Below, in pieces: positions 49,788 to 62,425 of a stretch of DNA of 64,000 nt. The DNA comes from Acanthochromis polyacanthus. Lineage: Eukaryota > Chordata > Actinopteri > Pomacentridae. The stretch is taken from the NCBI RefSeq assembly GCF_021347895.1, contig NC_067119.1:8940534-9004533 (forward strand). The letters are read 5' to 3'. How positions within the stretch are numbered: the first letter of the stretch is position 1; every line of letters begins with the position of its first letter. The notes under the pieces were generated by a model that searched no databases, had not been told where the DNA came from, and worked only from the letters and a program-made list of their open reading frames with translations. A program made the translations under genes and the position numbers.

Positions 49788-51807
49788 GTCTGCGGCACCT
49801 CACAGCAAATCCTCTTGTGATGTTCACCGCTCGATCATCGCAACTTCGCCTCAGTTTCCTTTGCACCACGGAAAACCAAATCTAATAATAAATGTTGAAG
49901 ACTGAATCGGTAGATGTTACGGATGACTGAAAGATAACACATTGACAGGTTCTCAAAAGAGACGCATAATGAGAGGGGTGACGAGAGAAAGAAAAGGAAA
50001 CAGAGAGCGAAAGGGGAAAGGAAAGGGGGAGAGAAATATATGGTGTGTACACCAGCTCAGTGAAAGCAAACAGCTAAATTAGTCATGGAAGGGATGCAAA
50101 TTTGCTTCCCCTGAGTGCTGTATGGTAGAATTACCCTGAGAGAAGCAGAGGGTGAATCATGCCAACCCCCGGCACCATGTGATTTATTAGCAAACATCCA
50201 ATTCAATAAGAAAGTGCTTAACATTCAAAAAGCTGTGAAAGTCTCATAAGGTGGCATTAACTATATGATATTACCATTTCTACTGGCAGGGGGAAGGCAA
50301 GACAAGAGACGGTGGAAAAACAAACACACCCACTTTTCCAGAATGATCCTGGTGTGACGAGCCAAGTGGGACTGTGACAGACTGAAAACTCACTTGGCCT
50401 TTTCTACGCACGCGTGTTACTACTCATTAACATAGACAACGAGGTTCATTAATTGACACTCCAGCCCAAAGAGCCTCTCTCTGCTTTGAAAAGGGCATGG
50501 GGAGAGAGAGAGAGGGAGATATGGGGAGAGAGACGCTGAAAAATAAAGTGGGGAAAGGGAGAGAGTTGGGTGCAACATAAGCAGAATGAGATCGCTGTTG
50601 CACTCCTGCCTAGAAATTAAAGTTTAAGTGGTGCTGGGTATCCGGCGCACTTATGTTTCTAAGTAAAACTGTAAAACAGCTATTGCAGGTCGCCCAGAAC
50701 TATTTCAGCCTCGCAAACGTCTGCGTTGAGAGATATAATCATTTCATGGAGGTATTTTGAGCAAAAAAAACACCCTATTTTCTCTCAGCTGGTATTGGAA
50801 ATGTTTACCGGAGAAATCTTTTGATAAAAATCTCAATCTGTATTTTCTTTCCCTCAAGATTCTATATGATTCCAAAAACTTTTTTCAATGCGGGAACCCA
50901 ACAACCCTTGCAAAAAAAAAAAAACTTGCAGTGCATTTTCGCAGAAAGAATGAGATAAAACCAAAAAATTTCAATCTGCAGTTCCTGGAACCCAGAAACA
51001 TCCTTCTTTTGGGGTTATTTTCTGCTAGACCAGAAAATATTAGTGGTTGAAGTTCCTGACTGGTCAAGCATCATGGTTGCTGCAACTGGGCCAGATTCCG
51101 AAGGATTCAGCCTGAAAGTCTTATTGTTGCTACCGTTTGTGGGACAGAAATGTTTACCAGGCAGCATAAGCTTGTATATTAAACAGGCAAACACACATAC
51201 TATAGCAAAGAAGCTGTCCAGATCCAAAAGATAAACATGGATATCATTGAAAGCAGTATATTCACTGAGATATTCACTAAGATCAGTCTTAAAAATGTCT
51301 CAATGATCAATGATAAACTTTACCCTATGGCAATTTTTGCGGTGGTGATTGCAGTTACTATGAGAACGTAGCAAAAACTGATACAATCCTACCCTTTCAC
51401 CAGCTGCCAGATCTGTAATGCTACCCATGCCGTGTACTGACTTGAATGCATTTGTTGGTGTTTTTATGTAGGCTTCACTGAAAGGAGACTTTGGGACAGA
51501 GTGGCCAAATACAGGAATGCTATTTGTACAAATGGAAGTACAACTTCAGAGTGATTCAACACGAAAGAACTTTGAGTGTTTATCTTATTCCCTGGTGAGG
51601 ATAAAATCAAACAGCTTAAACAAATCTATGCATTAAGGCCACCAGTTACCCTGTTTGCCAAAATGATTCTGATATTTCATCGTTCTTATAGTCATTACCC
51701 GATTTGGATATTAGGGCATTCTCGAGTTATTATTTCTAAAAGTCTTTTCCTTTTAAAGGTCCCTTAAGTGTTTTTGTTTTTATTCATATAAAATAAATAA
51801 TGGTTAT
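49788..51807. other. Intronic stretch with a purine-rich tract
   Basis: AG-rich sequence lies at about 49980-50035 and 50500-50570. The repeat-free part 50090-50470 contains CATTAACATAG and TTCATTAATTGAC, and may be conserved. No gene recognised. Confidence 0.45.
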
Positions 51808-52330
51808 CTACTGAGCCTATAAAAAGCATTCAACCCCCTTGGAAGTTTTCTCCTTTTATCGTTTTTCCATCACTGAATAATGCTCAATTCAGCCGTTTTT
51901 TGTTTGTCTGTTTGCTTGTTTTTACAAGAAGTTACCAAAAAAAAGAATCTGTCATGCCAAAGTGAAAACAGATTTCTACCAAGTAATGTCAAATAGTTAA
52001 AGATATGAAACTTCACCCTCTTCAAGTCAGTATTTAGAAGATTCTTTCCCTATATTTTGCCTCATTAATTTTACCCTCTACCTTTAAAACATGATGCTGC
52101 CACCACCATGCCTCACAGTGGGGATGTTTGTGAATATGTGCAGTATGTTTTGCAGCAAACATAGCAAAACGCTCTTTTTTTTTTTTGGTCCCATCAGACC
52201 AAAGAACCTTCTTGACTTCAGAGCCTACTACTTCCCTAATTGTCTAAGGATATAAAAAGTGAGAAGGGGACTTTGTGTTTCCCCCCCTGAAGAAAGCCCA
52301 GGCACATTGGTGTGCTTTTTAATGTCTCTA
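51808..52330 (-). pseudogene. Tc1 transposon relic, antisense
   Basis: The terminal part ATTCAACCCCCTTGG is followed by GTGAAAACAGATTTCTACC and CTTCAAGTCAGTATTTAG. Then come antisense transposase pieces: CATGATGCTGCCACCACC (complement of the glycine box), GCAAACATAGC and CCCATCAGACCAAAGAACC (complement of the WSDE region). There is a large deletion between the terminal part and the coding part. Confidence 0.75.
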
Positions 52331-52816
52331 GTCCTCTGAAATTAAGGCCTTTTACTTGTCAAACCCGCCTTGAGCACTTGGATTTTGATTTTTTATATTT
52401 TTTCAGTTATAGTTATTTCCTCCCTCTTGCTGATAAAGTTTTGCTTTGTTTCATTTCTTAAAAAAAACAATAAAACTACATAATTTTCTAGTCTACTCCC
52501 TTATCAGACTGAGTTGTCCAATCTTTACATACATTGTGCCAATCTAAAAGGAATTTCTTACAGTTTCTGCTTCAGTTCCTGTTTCACTTTCCACCGTTTC
52601 CTCCTACATGGGACATTTATCAAATATTTCATTTTAATCGTTTTTTAATCATTGTATCGTTACTGTGCTCCAGCTGGATGGGATGGAGAATCGGTAAGTT
52701 TCACTTCAACAGTGAAAACAGAATAATCCTTGAAAGAGACATTAGAGAATGATTAGCAAATCTCTGGAGTGCGTCAAAAAAGGGCACTGCTGGTTTGATT
52801 GATTTACTAATTGTGC

Positions 52817-54465
<1,649 letters not shown>

Positions 54466-55735
54466 CAGTGGTGCCCAAAAATATTCACACCCATGAGAGT
54501 TTGATCTTAAAGTGAACTTCTTTTTCACCAATTGGTTTCTTCTGACTGGAAATTGCATAAACAAGTCACAAAAATGGCTAGACATTGTGTTGGAGATCTT
54601 CTTTTTTCAAATCTTCATGCCCAAAATGATGAAATTGTCAGAAGTCTCTAAGAAATGCAGCTTCTATACCATTACAAATAGATCTGGTAATTCCTACAAT
54701 GTTCTAGAGCTTTCTTTTGCACTACAAATTGACAGCAGTTGATATAGGAGTTTTCTAGTTAGTTACCAGTCATTTGCAAGTCATGACTAAAACCACAGTG
54801 CTGCCATTAGGGTCCATCACTGAGAGACAGTTGCTGCTCACAAGATGGGAAAAGGCTATAAAGTCATGTCCAAGTGTTTTTAAGCATCAGAAGCCACAGT
54901 GCAACGTATATTCACAAAGTACAAGGAGTTTCAAAGTGTGAAAAATCTCAAAGGGCATGGTAGGAAGTCAAAAAAATGGCAAGAAAAGTAATTCAAGAGG
55001 TCAAGGAGAATTCAAGGACCAACACCAAGACCAAGCAAATCTCAACCAGACACTCCAGCTGACACGAAACAAGAATAATATCCATCGGGTTTCTCAAAGA
55101 CCGGCGCACAAAAAAACTCAAAAACTCACCTAGACCAAGAAGACAGCTCCTGGTCATCGGTTCTGTGGTTGGATAGGTTAGAAATGGGTGTTTGGAAAGA
55201 GTGAAGTGATGTTTTTTTGGTAAAGGCAAGAAGAGACGTTCGACCTCAAGAACTGTGTTGCACTCCTGTTTTTTGTTTTTGTTTCTAAGAGCCCTGTAAT
55301 GTTAAATTTCTCCTTTGTGAGATTAATAAAGTCTATCTTAATCTTAATCTTAATCTTAACACCACCAAGTCCACGGTCAAGCATAATAATGGGAATTAAA
55401 TGCTTTGGGGGAAAATCCACCCAACGGGCCAGGCAACCTCACCAATTCAAAGAGCATTTGAGAAAAGACAACTACATTAGGATTCTGTAAAAAGCCTTAA
55501 CCTTGAGCACCACTGGACATTCCAGCAAGACAATGATCTGAAACGTACAGTCCAAGTGGTCAAAAAAAAATAGACAATATCAGCATTTTCGAGCAACCCA
55601 GACCAGACCTGCATCTCAATGAGAATCTGTGGAGAGAACTGAAGACCAGAGTGATGGCAAGGAAGACTTCCAACCTCCAAGACCTGAAAATCCCTATGGA
55701 GATATGCAAAAAGCTTATTAGCATCATTTGATTCT
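54466..55735 (+). pseudogene. Decayed Tc1 transposon split by a LINE tail
   Basis: The left end is CTACAGTGGTGCCCAAAAAT. The transposase relic begins near 54847 (KMGKGYKVMSK), continues through FTKYKEFQSVKNLKGHGRKS, and after an insert (55173-55360) reaches FQQDND (second Asp, near 55530) and DLHLNENLW (third acid region, near 55615). The second Pro-Ile pair of NPIENLW is lost. Multiple frame shifts. The right terminal repeat is not recognisable. Confidence 0.8.
55173..55360 (+). mobile_element. LINE 3' tail inserted in a Tc1 relic
   Basis: A 188-bp insert ends TTGTGAGATTAATAAAGTC followed by TCTTAA repeats (55336-55359). An AATAAA-containing end with a short simple repeat tail is usual for fish LINEs. 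It separates two parts of the transposase relic. The family was not assigned. Confidence 0.6.
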
Positions 55736-58700
55736 TATGGTGGCAAATACAGGCTTTGGCATTGACCACCACGAAAGTGTAAGAATATGGCATATTTGGT
55801 ATGCCATATGGCATGTTTGGCAAAAACCACAGAAACAGCTGAAATTTACCACTTGTTTGTCATTTCCAGTCATAAAAAATCTATTCAAAAAAACCTTTGT
55901 CCAATCTCAACATAATTAGTCCGCAAAAAATTAAATAAATGATAGTTAGAAACCTCTCTCTACATACATAATCAATTCCTGAATAATGTTTAAATATCCA
56001 TCGAACCATTTTTCCTTGACCACATGCCTTCATGCAGTGTGAATATATTAGTTATCTGCTAATGCTACTTGGAATAAACACCTCATCTCATCTTGATAGA
56101 TCTTCTATCTAGCTGAAAATGGCTAAAAGCAAAGACAGTTGAGCATCAGTTGCCAAAAAGAAAGAAAAAAAAAACAGACCCAAATATCTTCATGAGGACA
56201 CAGAGGACCAAATCACTCCTGAATGTATTTGGACTGGTGCTTGACAGGTGGTGAGAAAGAACACTCCAATTTCCTCACACAGCTGAAAGTTTTCCTCTCT
56301 TATGCATTTTGACTTGCAAAAATTGGCAGCTGTTTCATCTTGGGGGGAGACTTTTCTTGGATTCGTAGAGAATACTGAACGCTCCGGTAAGGAGGCAATT
56401 TGCTCATTATTTCTATGGATGGGATAGAAAACCATGCGGTTCACTGCGAGCTGAAAAGGAAAACACATTATCACACAGACAAACACATTAAGCAGAGAAG
56501 TACAAAGCTATAAAGCTGAAGATGAGCGTCCGTGCAGGCAAACCGTCGGATTCACCGAGTTTTGCAATCAAAATAAGCAACCAGAAACAATTTTTGAACC
56601 ACGATTATAGAAAATAAAAATCATATTTGAGATCCGATAAATGTGCAAGTGGAAATGAAAAACATTGAAATAGGTTATTATGCATTAAAAAGGCAATTTA
56701 GATGCTTTAATAGCCAAGAGGCAACTATTTGCAATGTAGCCAATACTGCAAAAATGATTTGAATTAATATATGAGATGAAAACGGGAATATTAAACATAT
56801 ACATTTGAATTTTTCTGACTTTAACAAGCATAAAAAGAGACTGAATTCCAGCAAAGCAGAATGCAATAAATTTTTATTCATATGTTCACGTATAATGTAA
56901 TCATTTTATGCAATCTTTATCTTTACCTCTAACATACTTACATGTTTCCAACGTAAAAGGAAGCATTGTAGATTATGAAATTTTTTTACAAACTAAAATG
57001 TCACTTATCCGTCTGTGGATGAAGCAAACTTCAGTTCATCAGTTTATGCCAGGTAGTCATGCACATTCAGCTACATAGTCTTGGTGCTGTATTATGCAGT
57101 GATAATGAGATATTAGGCCATATCTCATTAAGATAAAGGGAGAAAAATGTCTCTTGGGGTCAGGGGGTAATCTCTGGTTATTGTGTCCTGGACATCGTAC
57201 CAGGCAATTAAGCACAAGAAAATGAGGACCTATGGAGCACTGAGAGCTTATTAAAAACCTGAGTTTAGTAATAAGGGGCAATATGGATAGTATGGAAGGA
57301 GCATGTTAAAAAAAAGAAGCAGCCGTTTAGATAGGTAGGAAATATTGTGTGATTTTCATTCCATTCAGCTCCAGTGAAGTGTTTAGAGGAATCTTGATGC
57401 AAGACTTAAGAGAGTATAAAATTGAGTAATTTTCAAGCAATAAGGAGGTAAAAAAATAAAAACAAAAACAAACAGAAGCTAACTTTGCATTGTTACACAT
57501 CCAGATACAAAACAAACTCAGCCTCATGCCAGAACTGACTGAACAACCAACCTGCTGCTTGCCAGCAACCGCCCTCCAACCAATTATGATGTATTATGAG
57601 GTTCTTGGCTATCAGAGAAGCCAGCAGATTTGCCCTGTCTCGATGAGTCGCAACATTTCCAGGCACACACAGGCTATTGATTAGAGCGGCTCAACTCGCA
57701 GCCTGCAGTCTATCAGTGCTCGGGGACCGGTAATCAATTCTCTAATGCCGTTTGAGCCTATTCACTGCAGCTATGATCCACTCGTCACTGAGCAGATACC
57801 CGCCGACATGTGTGGACGCGGCCCCGACCAGGCGCACATCACATATAACCCAGATGGCCATCACAAAAGCAGGGGACGACTCCCAGATATTAACTTACCA
57901 AGTGTAGCAGTGACAGCGCACTGTCATCTAATGGCATTATCAAAATGAGTGCAGCTCTCCTGAGGCAGACTCTGGTTCCTGATTACCGAGCAGTGGTGCA
58001 CCCTGTCCACAGCCAAATCTGATCAGCATAGCACCAGACGTACGGACGGCCAGTCAGGAACTCGGCCCGAAGGCCCCCTTATCTCTACCGACAGGCCATT
58101 GGTTCTTTATGGGCAATGATGTCCTCCCAGGAATTAATCTGATTGGGGTCTGGTGGAAGATTATGCTCGAGTAAAACTGCTGAAAGGAAAGGTGGGGTCC
58201 GAGCTTCCTTTCTAAACTACTTGGATCAGATGGAATTACGTCGTGAGACCTTGTGCAGAGCAGGCCGGGACGGAGGCTCTGAATGTTTGCTCCAGGCAAA
58301 CCATCTGTTGAAATTGACTGGCCGTTGCTAGATTTGGAATATTGTTTTAGAGACACTATGGGAAAAGATAACTTTGACACTGACACAATAAAACCATGCT
58401 TCTTCACTTCTAAAACGGGTTATTCCATCTCAACTCATCATCAACCTTCTGTTCGACCGGCTCTGTTTTGCTTGAAACTTTTTAATCATATACTACCCAA
58501 ATTTAGCAAAGTATCTGTGAAATTTTAGCTTGTCGACCCAACTTGCATATTTGAATTATAATATCTGATGAAATATTAAAGACAAAAGCCTGTAATTTTC
58601 ACTGTTATTTCTCATCATGTCACTTATTCAGAATCTGCATTAAAATATTAAAAAATAAATGCATTTGAAGCTGTCATGAAAAGTCCCATCTTTGAGCTCA

Positions 58701-59036
58701 CATTCACAAAAAATTAATTAACGCAGAAGTCAACTGGGGATATTTTCTGAACAATATTTAGTTCAGGTCACAATAATGCAAAACAAAAGAGTACTTTTTG
58801 AAGGAAAAAAAAAACTTGATAACTAAATATTAAAGTCAGTTATTTTTGTGTAACTTTTAGAACTGATTGGACAGCTATAATGAGTTGTACCACAAAAACA
58901 AAGAAATATTACTAAATACAAGAATAAAATAGTTTAATACCATCACCAAAACATAGTGTAACATTTCAATGTGCGAAAAAGCCTGTACAAAGTGACCAAC
59001 AGGCAATCTTTTTTTTTTAAAGATCACAATAACACC
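55736..59036. other. Intronic stretch, possible conserved element
   Basis: 57500-58060 is GC-balanced, repeat-free and unlike the AT-rich surroundings, with ACCAATTATGATG and GGTAATCAATTC. It is the best-looking candidate for a conserved non-coding element in this intron. The frames through it lack protein motifs. Confidence 0.4.
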
Positions 59037-59726
59037 CACGGTTCTCGCCAGCGCATTTCAGCGTAACGGCCCGTTACGCAGTCTAACAGCCCGTTACGCT
59101 GTCAGTTTAAAAGATTCCGCTGTGATTAGGGCCGCTATGCTGTTATTTTGACAGATCAGGGTTCTCGCCAGCGCATTTCAAAGATTACGCTGTTGTTATG
59201 AGAGTGTGTGGCTCCGTCATGAGAGAGGGAGAAAGAGCAGCGTGTGTGTGAGAGAGAGAGCGAGATGTCCAAGCGACCTTGAATGCAGCGCGAGCTAGAG
59301 AGACGGCAGTTCGGTAGAGGAGGAGAGAAGGTGTGTAGTTGCTGGGTTGGTGGTACTGTGCGGTTCAGCCACTGTTGATAGACAATAAAGGCTGCAGTTT
59401 TCTTCGATACGGCTGGGCTCCTGTGTCTTTGCCTCTACGGCTGCTGATGAAGTGAAGGGGGTTAACCCCGGGCTTCCTGACCACGGTAGGGGGCCGAACA
59501 GGAAGGGTTAACACTGTGATTAGGGCCGCTACACTGTTATTTTGACAGATAACGCCATGTGCGTTTGTTTTGATCGACTAAGTGCCTATCTAGGTTAATT
59601 TATGTCTCCCACCTCAGCCGTACTTTCCTGTCGTCGAATGACCCGTTCCCGTCTATTGCACATGCGCGTGTGCGTGCACGTGTGGAACCTGCCATTTCGC
59701 TGAAAAAAAATCCTGGTGAGAACCCT
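59037..59726. mobile_element. TIR transposon with an internal duplication and a nested LTR
   Basis: The left end CACGGTTCTCGCCAG and the complement of the right end CAGGGTTCTCACCAG are inverted repeats. Inside, the segment from GGTTCTCGCCAGCGCATTTC to TTATTTTGACAGAT occurs twice, at 59037-59156 and 59157-59550. The first copy has 50 extra bp with CCCGTTACGC repeats. The second is split by a solo-LTR-like insert. No transposase. Superfamily not clear. Confidence 0.65.
59194..59513 (+). mobile_element. Solo-LTR-like insertion (320 bp)
   Basis: It begins TGTTATGAGAG and ends GGGTTAACA, giving the TG...CA ends and TGTTA/TAACA inverted tips of an LTR. AATAAA lies at 59384-59389. The four bases CTGT flank it on both sides (59190-59193 and 59514-59517). 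The undivided site CGCTGTGATTAGGG survives in the first copy of the surrounding duplication near 59118. No internal retroviral or gag-pol sequence is present. The source family is unknown. Confidence 0.7.
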
Positions 59727-60488
59727 GATACCTGTGCGGAAATGTTGTACTTGTTGATTTAAGTTTTTTTCAGTTTTCCTTATTCAAAGAAATTCAGGGT
59801 TGTTTTTCTTAAATAGCATGAGACAATATAACCGTCATACATTTTTGAGTTCTCTCTCCTAGGGATGGTTGTGCTGTTTCCATAGAGGTGAAGGACTTTA
59901 TATTGCAGTGAAAAATGAACCCACAGAGAGGGAAAATGGCAGATCTGCTTGGGCTTCACTTGTAATGGGAGTATGATTTATTGCAGTATTGCCAGTACTA
60001 GCACTGATAGGATCTGAACAATCCTATCATCTCGAATTCTTTGCTTCTTGTTGCAACCACATAATTTTCAATTATGTAATTATATGTAATATAACTAATA
60101 GTTTTTAAAATTAGCAATTATTATTACATGATTGAAAAAACATAGTTATGAGAAAATGAGGATTCATTTGTCATCAGTCACATGAATCTTTAAAAATTAT
60201 GGTGTCCTCCTTTTTGATGCCAAAACAACCATATATATTTGGCAAATAGCTCATTTGAAATTAAAGTTTTTTCAGCATATAAATCTCAAGAAACTTCTAG
60301 AATTTGTCTTACAAATCAAATAGTATGTGTGTTTGTCACATGATCAAAACTGGGGGAAAGAATGGCTGGTGACTAAGATGGAATCCACTCTTCCAAATTT
60401 TAGTAGTGGGGTGATACCTTTTTCACCAGTTAGCACACAAAGCTTCAAACCTGCGGCCATAATAAATCCAGAGGAGAGCAACACTTAC
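59727..60488. other. Intron next to exon A donor
   Basis: The part 59820-59960 carries a diverged dispersed repeat (TGTTTCCATAGAGGTGAAGG) also present, inverted, near 62940-63000. No gene recognised. Confidence 0.45.
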
Positions 60489-60990
60489 TTTGGTGTCTGC
60501 GTGTCCTCCAAGCGGTTCCCCAGCTGGAACTCGTGGGATTTGCTGCGGTGCAGCGCGGTGAAGCCTGGCAGCAGGTGGATGAGCTTGCGGCTCGGCGGAG
60601 GCGGCGTTCCCGGGGCCTTCACTTTGTTTCTTCGCCTCATGGGGGGAGTGCCAGGCGGGGTCATGGTGTTGACCACCAAGGGAGTCCGAGGAGGCGTGTG
60701 GCCAAAATGCCTCTGGCGGGGTGACGGGGGCAGGGAACGATGACCAGTGTCCAGGGGTGGGAAGAGGCCGGTGGCGGGGCTGTCGACGGTGAGCCGATCG
60801 GCATACAAAGGGGGGGCCAGGGCCTGAGGGCTGTGGCACATGTGCTGGTTGTACTTGGACTGGACTTTGGGGCTTTGGGAGAGCTGGAAACGAATCCACT
60901 GACTGGCCTCTGGCTGGCACACCGGAGTGTTTTCCTTTCCAGATTCAGAGGTGGGCCACTGGATGGACCAGTCCTGTTTCGCCTGGCTCC
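60489..60990 (-). CDS. ksr2: Internal exon A of kinase suppressor of Ras 2 (Ser/Pro-rich linker)
   Basis: KSR2 is a pseudokinase scaffold that brings RAF, MEK and ERK together at the membrane. This 502-nt exon encodes 166 whole codons plus split codons at both ends. The reading starts [12 protein letters not shown] and continues through [35 protein letters not shown] and [12 protein letters not shown] to TQTPK. These blocks match the vertebrate KSR2 segment between the N-terminal coiled-coil/SAM domain and the C1 domain, as I remember it. On the minus strand the acceptor reads ctccaacag|GG and the donor AA|gtaagtgt. The exon ends two bases into a Lys codon, and exon B supplies the third base. 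Several S/TP sites suit ERK feedback phosphorylation. RSKSH corresponds to the 14-3-3 site around Ser297 of KSR1. KSR1 is less likely because the LKIHSSVGSCEN block in the next exon is typical of KSR2. The open frame runs on to 61201, but that extension is intronic. Confidence 0.95.
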
Positions 60991-62387
60991 CTGTTGGAGG
61001 ACAGACATGGAGACAGCAGAGCACCTGGTTGGAACATATGGTAGAAAATGAATGCTTTAGGGGCTCACACAAACTACAAAATAACATATTGTCTTTGATA
61101 TCCGTAGTGGTATCCAGGCATGCACGTGCTTGTGGTCTGATTTGCCCAGGTCTACCTCCACCTACTATACCGTCCAAATAAATGGATTTAATGTTGCTCA
61201 CAGCTTTTAAAAATGACCTTTAAAAAACTAAAGAGCAACATCTCCAGAAACAATGTCACGATGACTCTACAGACCGTCTTATTTTCAGCAGAACTGCTTT
61301 ATAAAAGGAGAATTATTCTCAGTGATAACTGTTGAAACAGTGCTTTCATGGAAAAAAAATAATGACTGAATTTGAATTTGAAATATTTTGTCAGCACAAG
61401 AGAGAAATCTACAACTGCATGTCAGGATACCACTTGGGTTAAGCCAAAAAAAAATAAATGTGTGTCTTTATAATTTGGGTGAACATTTGTGTGTAATACG
61501 GTGTATCAAGTTAAACTAAATTGGTTCCTGCCGTGCATTTAATATTAAAACACCCATTAGCGTTATTTCTTGATTGCAGCAGTTAGTAATCCTGGAAGCA
61601 GGCAGACATTTACAGCCAGCTAATGTGCTCAATTCAGGTAATGAAGAATTAACTTTGCCGTTATCTGATGTGAACATATTAGTAGTGCAGTGGTGTTCAA
61701 ATATGCTAATGTGGAGCAGATTAAGCATCAGTGGATGGAGCAGGAGAATGAGAGAAATGGAAGAGCGCGAAAACATAACAGGGCAAAAGCTGCATGAGTC
61801 ATAACACAAGCCAACTTTTACCGAAACTAAACTTTCAGCTGAATGAGAAAGAGGGAACAAAAAGAAAAACTTGAAAGTGAGCAGCCAAAATGAGTGTTTT
61901 CGAGCTCAGGCGACAATACTTTACCTCCGTTACTGTGCAATTTATCCTCCTCAAGTTGTTCTTCAGAAAGAAACAAAAACAAAAAAAAGAATGTGTTTAT
62001 TGATCTGGAAGAGAAACGGCAGAAATATTCTACTTGTGTTTCCGTCTGCAGTTCCGCATAGCCAAAAGGGCCGTGCAGCAAAAGAAAGCGTATCGTTGGT
62101 GGAATTGATCCTGGGTACGTCTAAACAGATGCAGCATCTCATGCATGACCAATGTTGACCTCATAAAACTGCAAATGACCGCCACGATTAATGCAAATTT
62201 CTGTCAACAACATGTCTTTCTGTTTTTGCTTGGTGTCATTATTTTTCTTCCCCATGACACTGTCTCCAAGGAGCTACGAGCATCAAAAAACATAAACTTC
62301 AAACACAATATAAACACCAGCAACATCAAATGAACCGCGAGAAAAATCAGCCATAAAAGGTCCCAGTTGAATAGAAAAACTTAGGGC

Positions 62388-62425
<38 letters not shown>

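Noticed and set aside
55336..55359. TCTTAA repeats that look faintly telomere-like
   Set aside because: The unit is not TTAGGG/CCCTAA, and its position after AATAAAG shows a LINE tail.
58054..58407. 117-codon minus-strand frame
   Set aside because: No recognisable motif or splice context. A frame of this length is expected by chance in 64 kb.
60327..60743. 138-codon plus-strand frame over exon A
   Set aside because: Shadow of the ksr2 exon on the opposite strand. The minus-strand reading has clear homology and splice sites.
60991..61201. Upstream extension of the exon A frame to an ATG at 61201
   Set aside because: Homology to KSR2 starts exactly at the CAG acceptor at 60991, and the extension resembles no KSR sequence. 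It is intron read-through.
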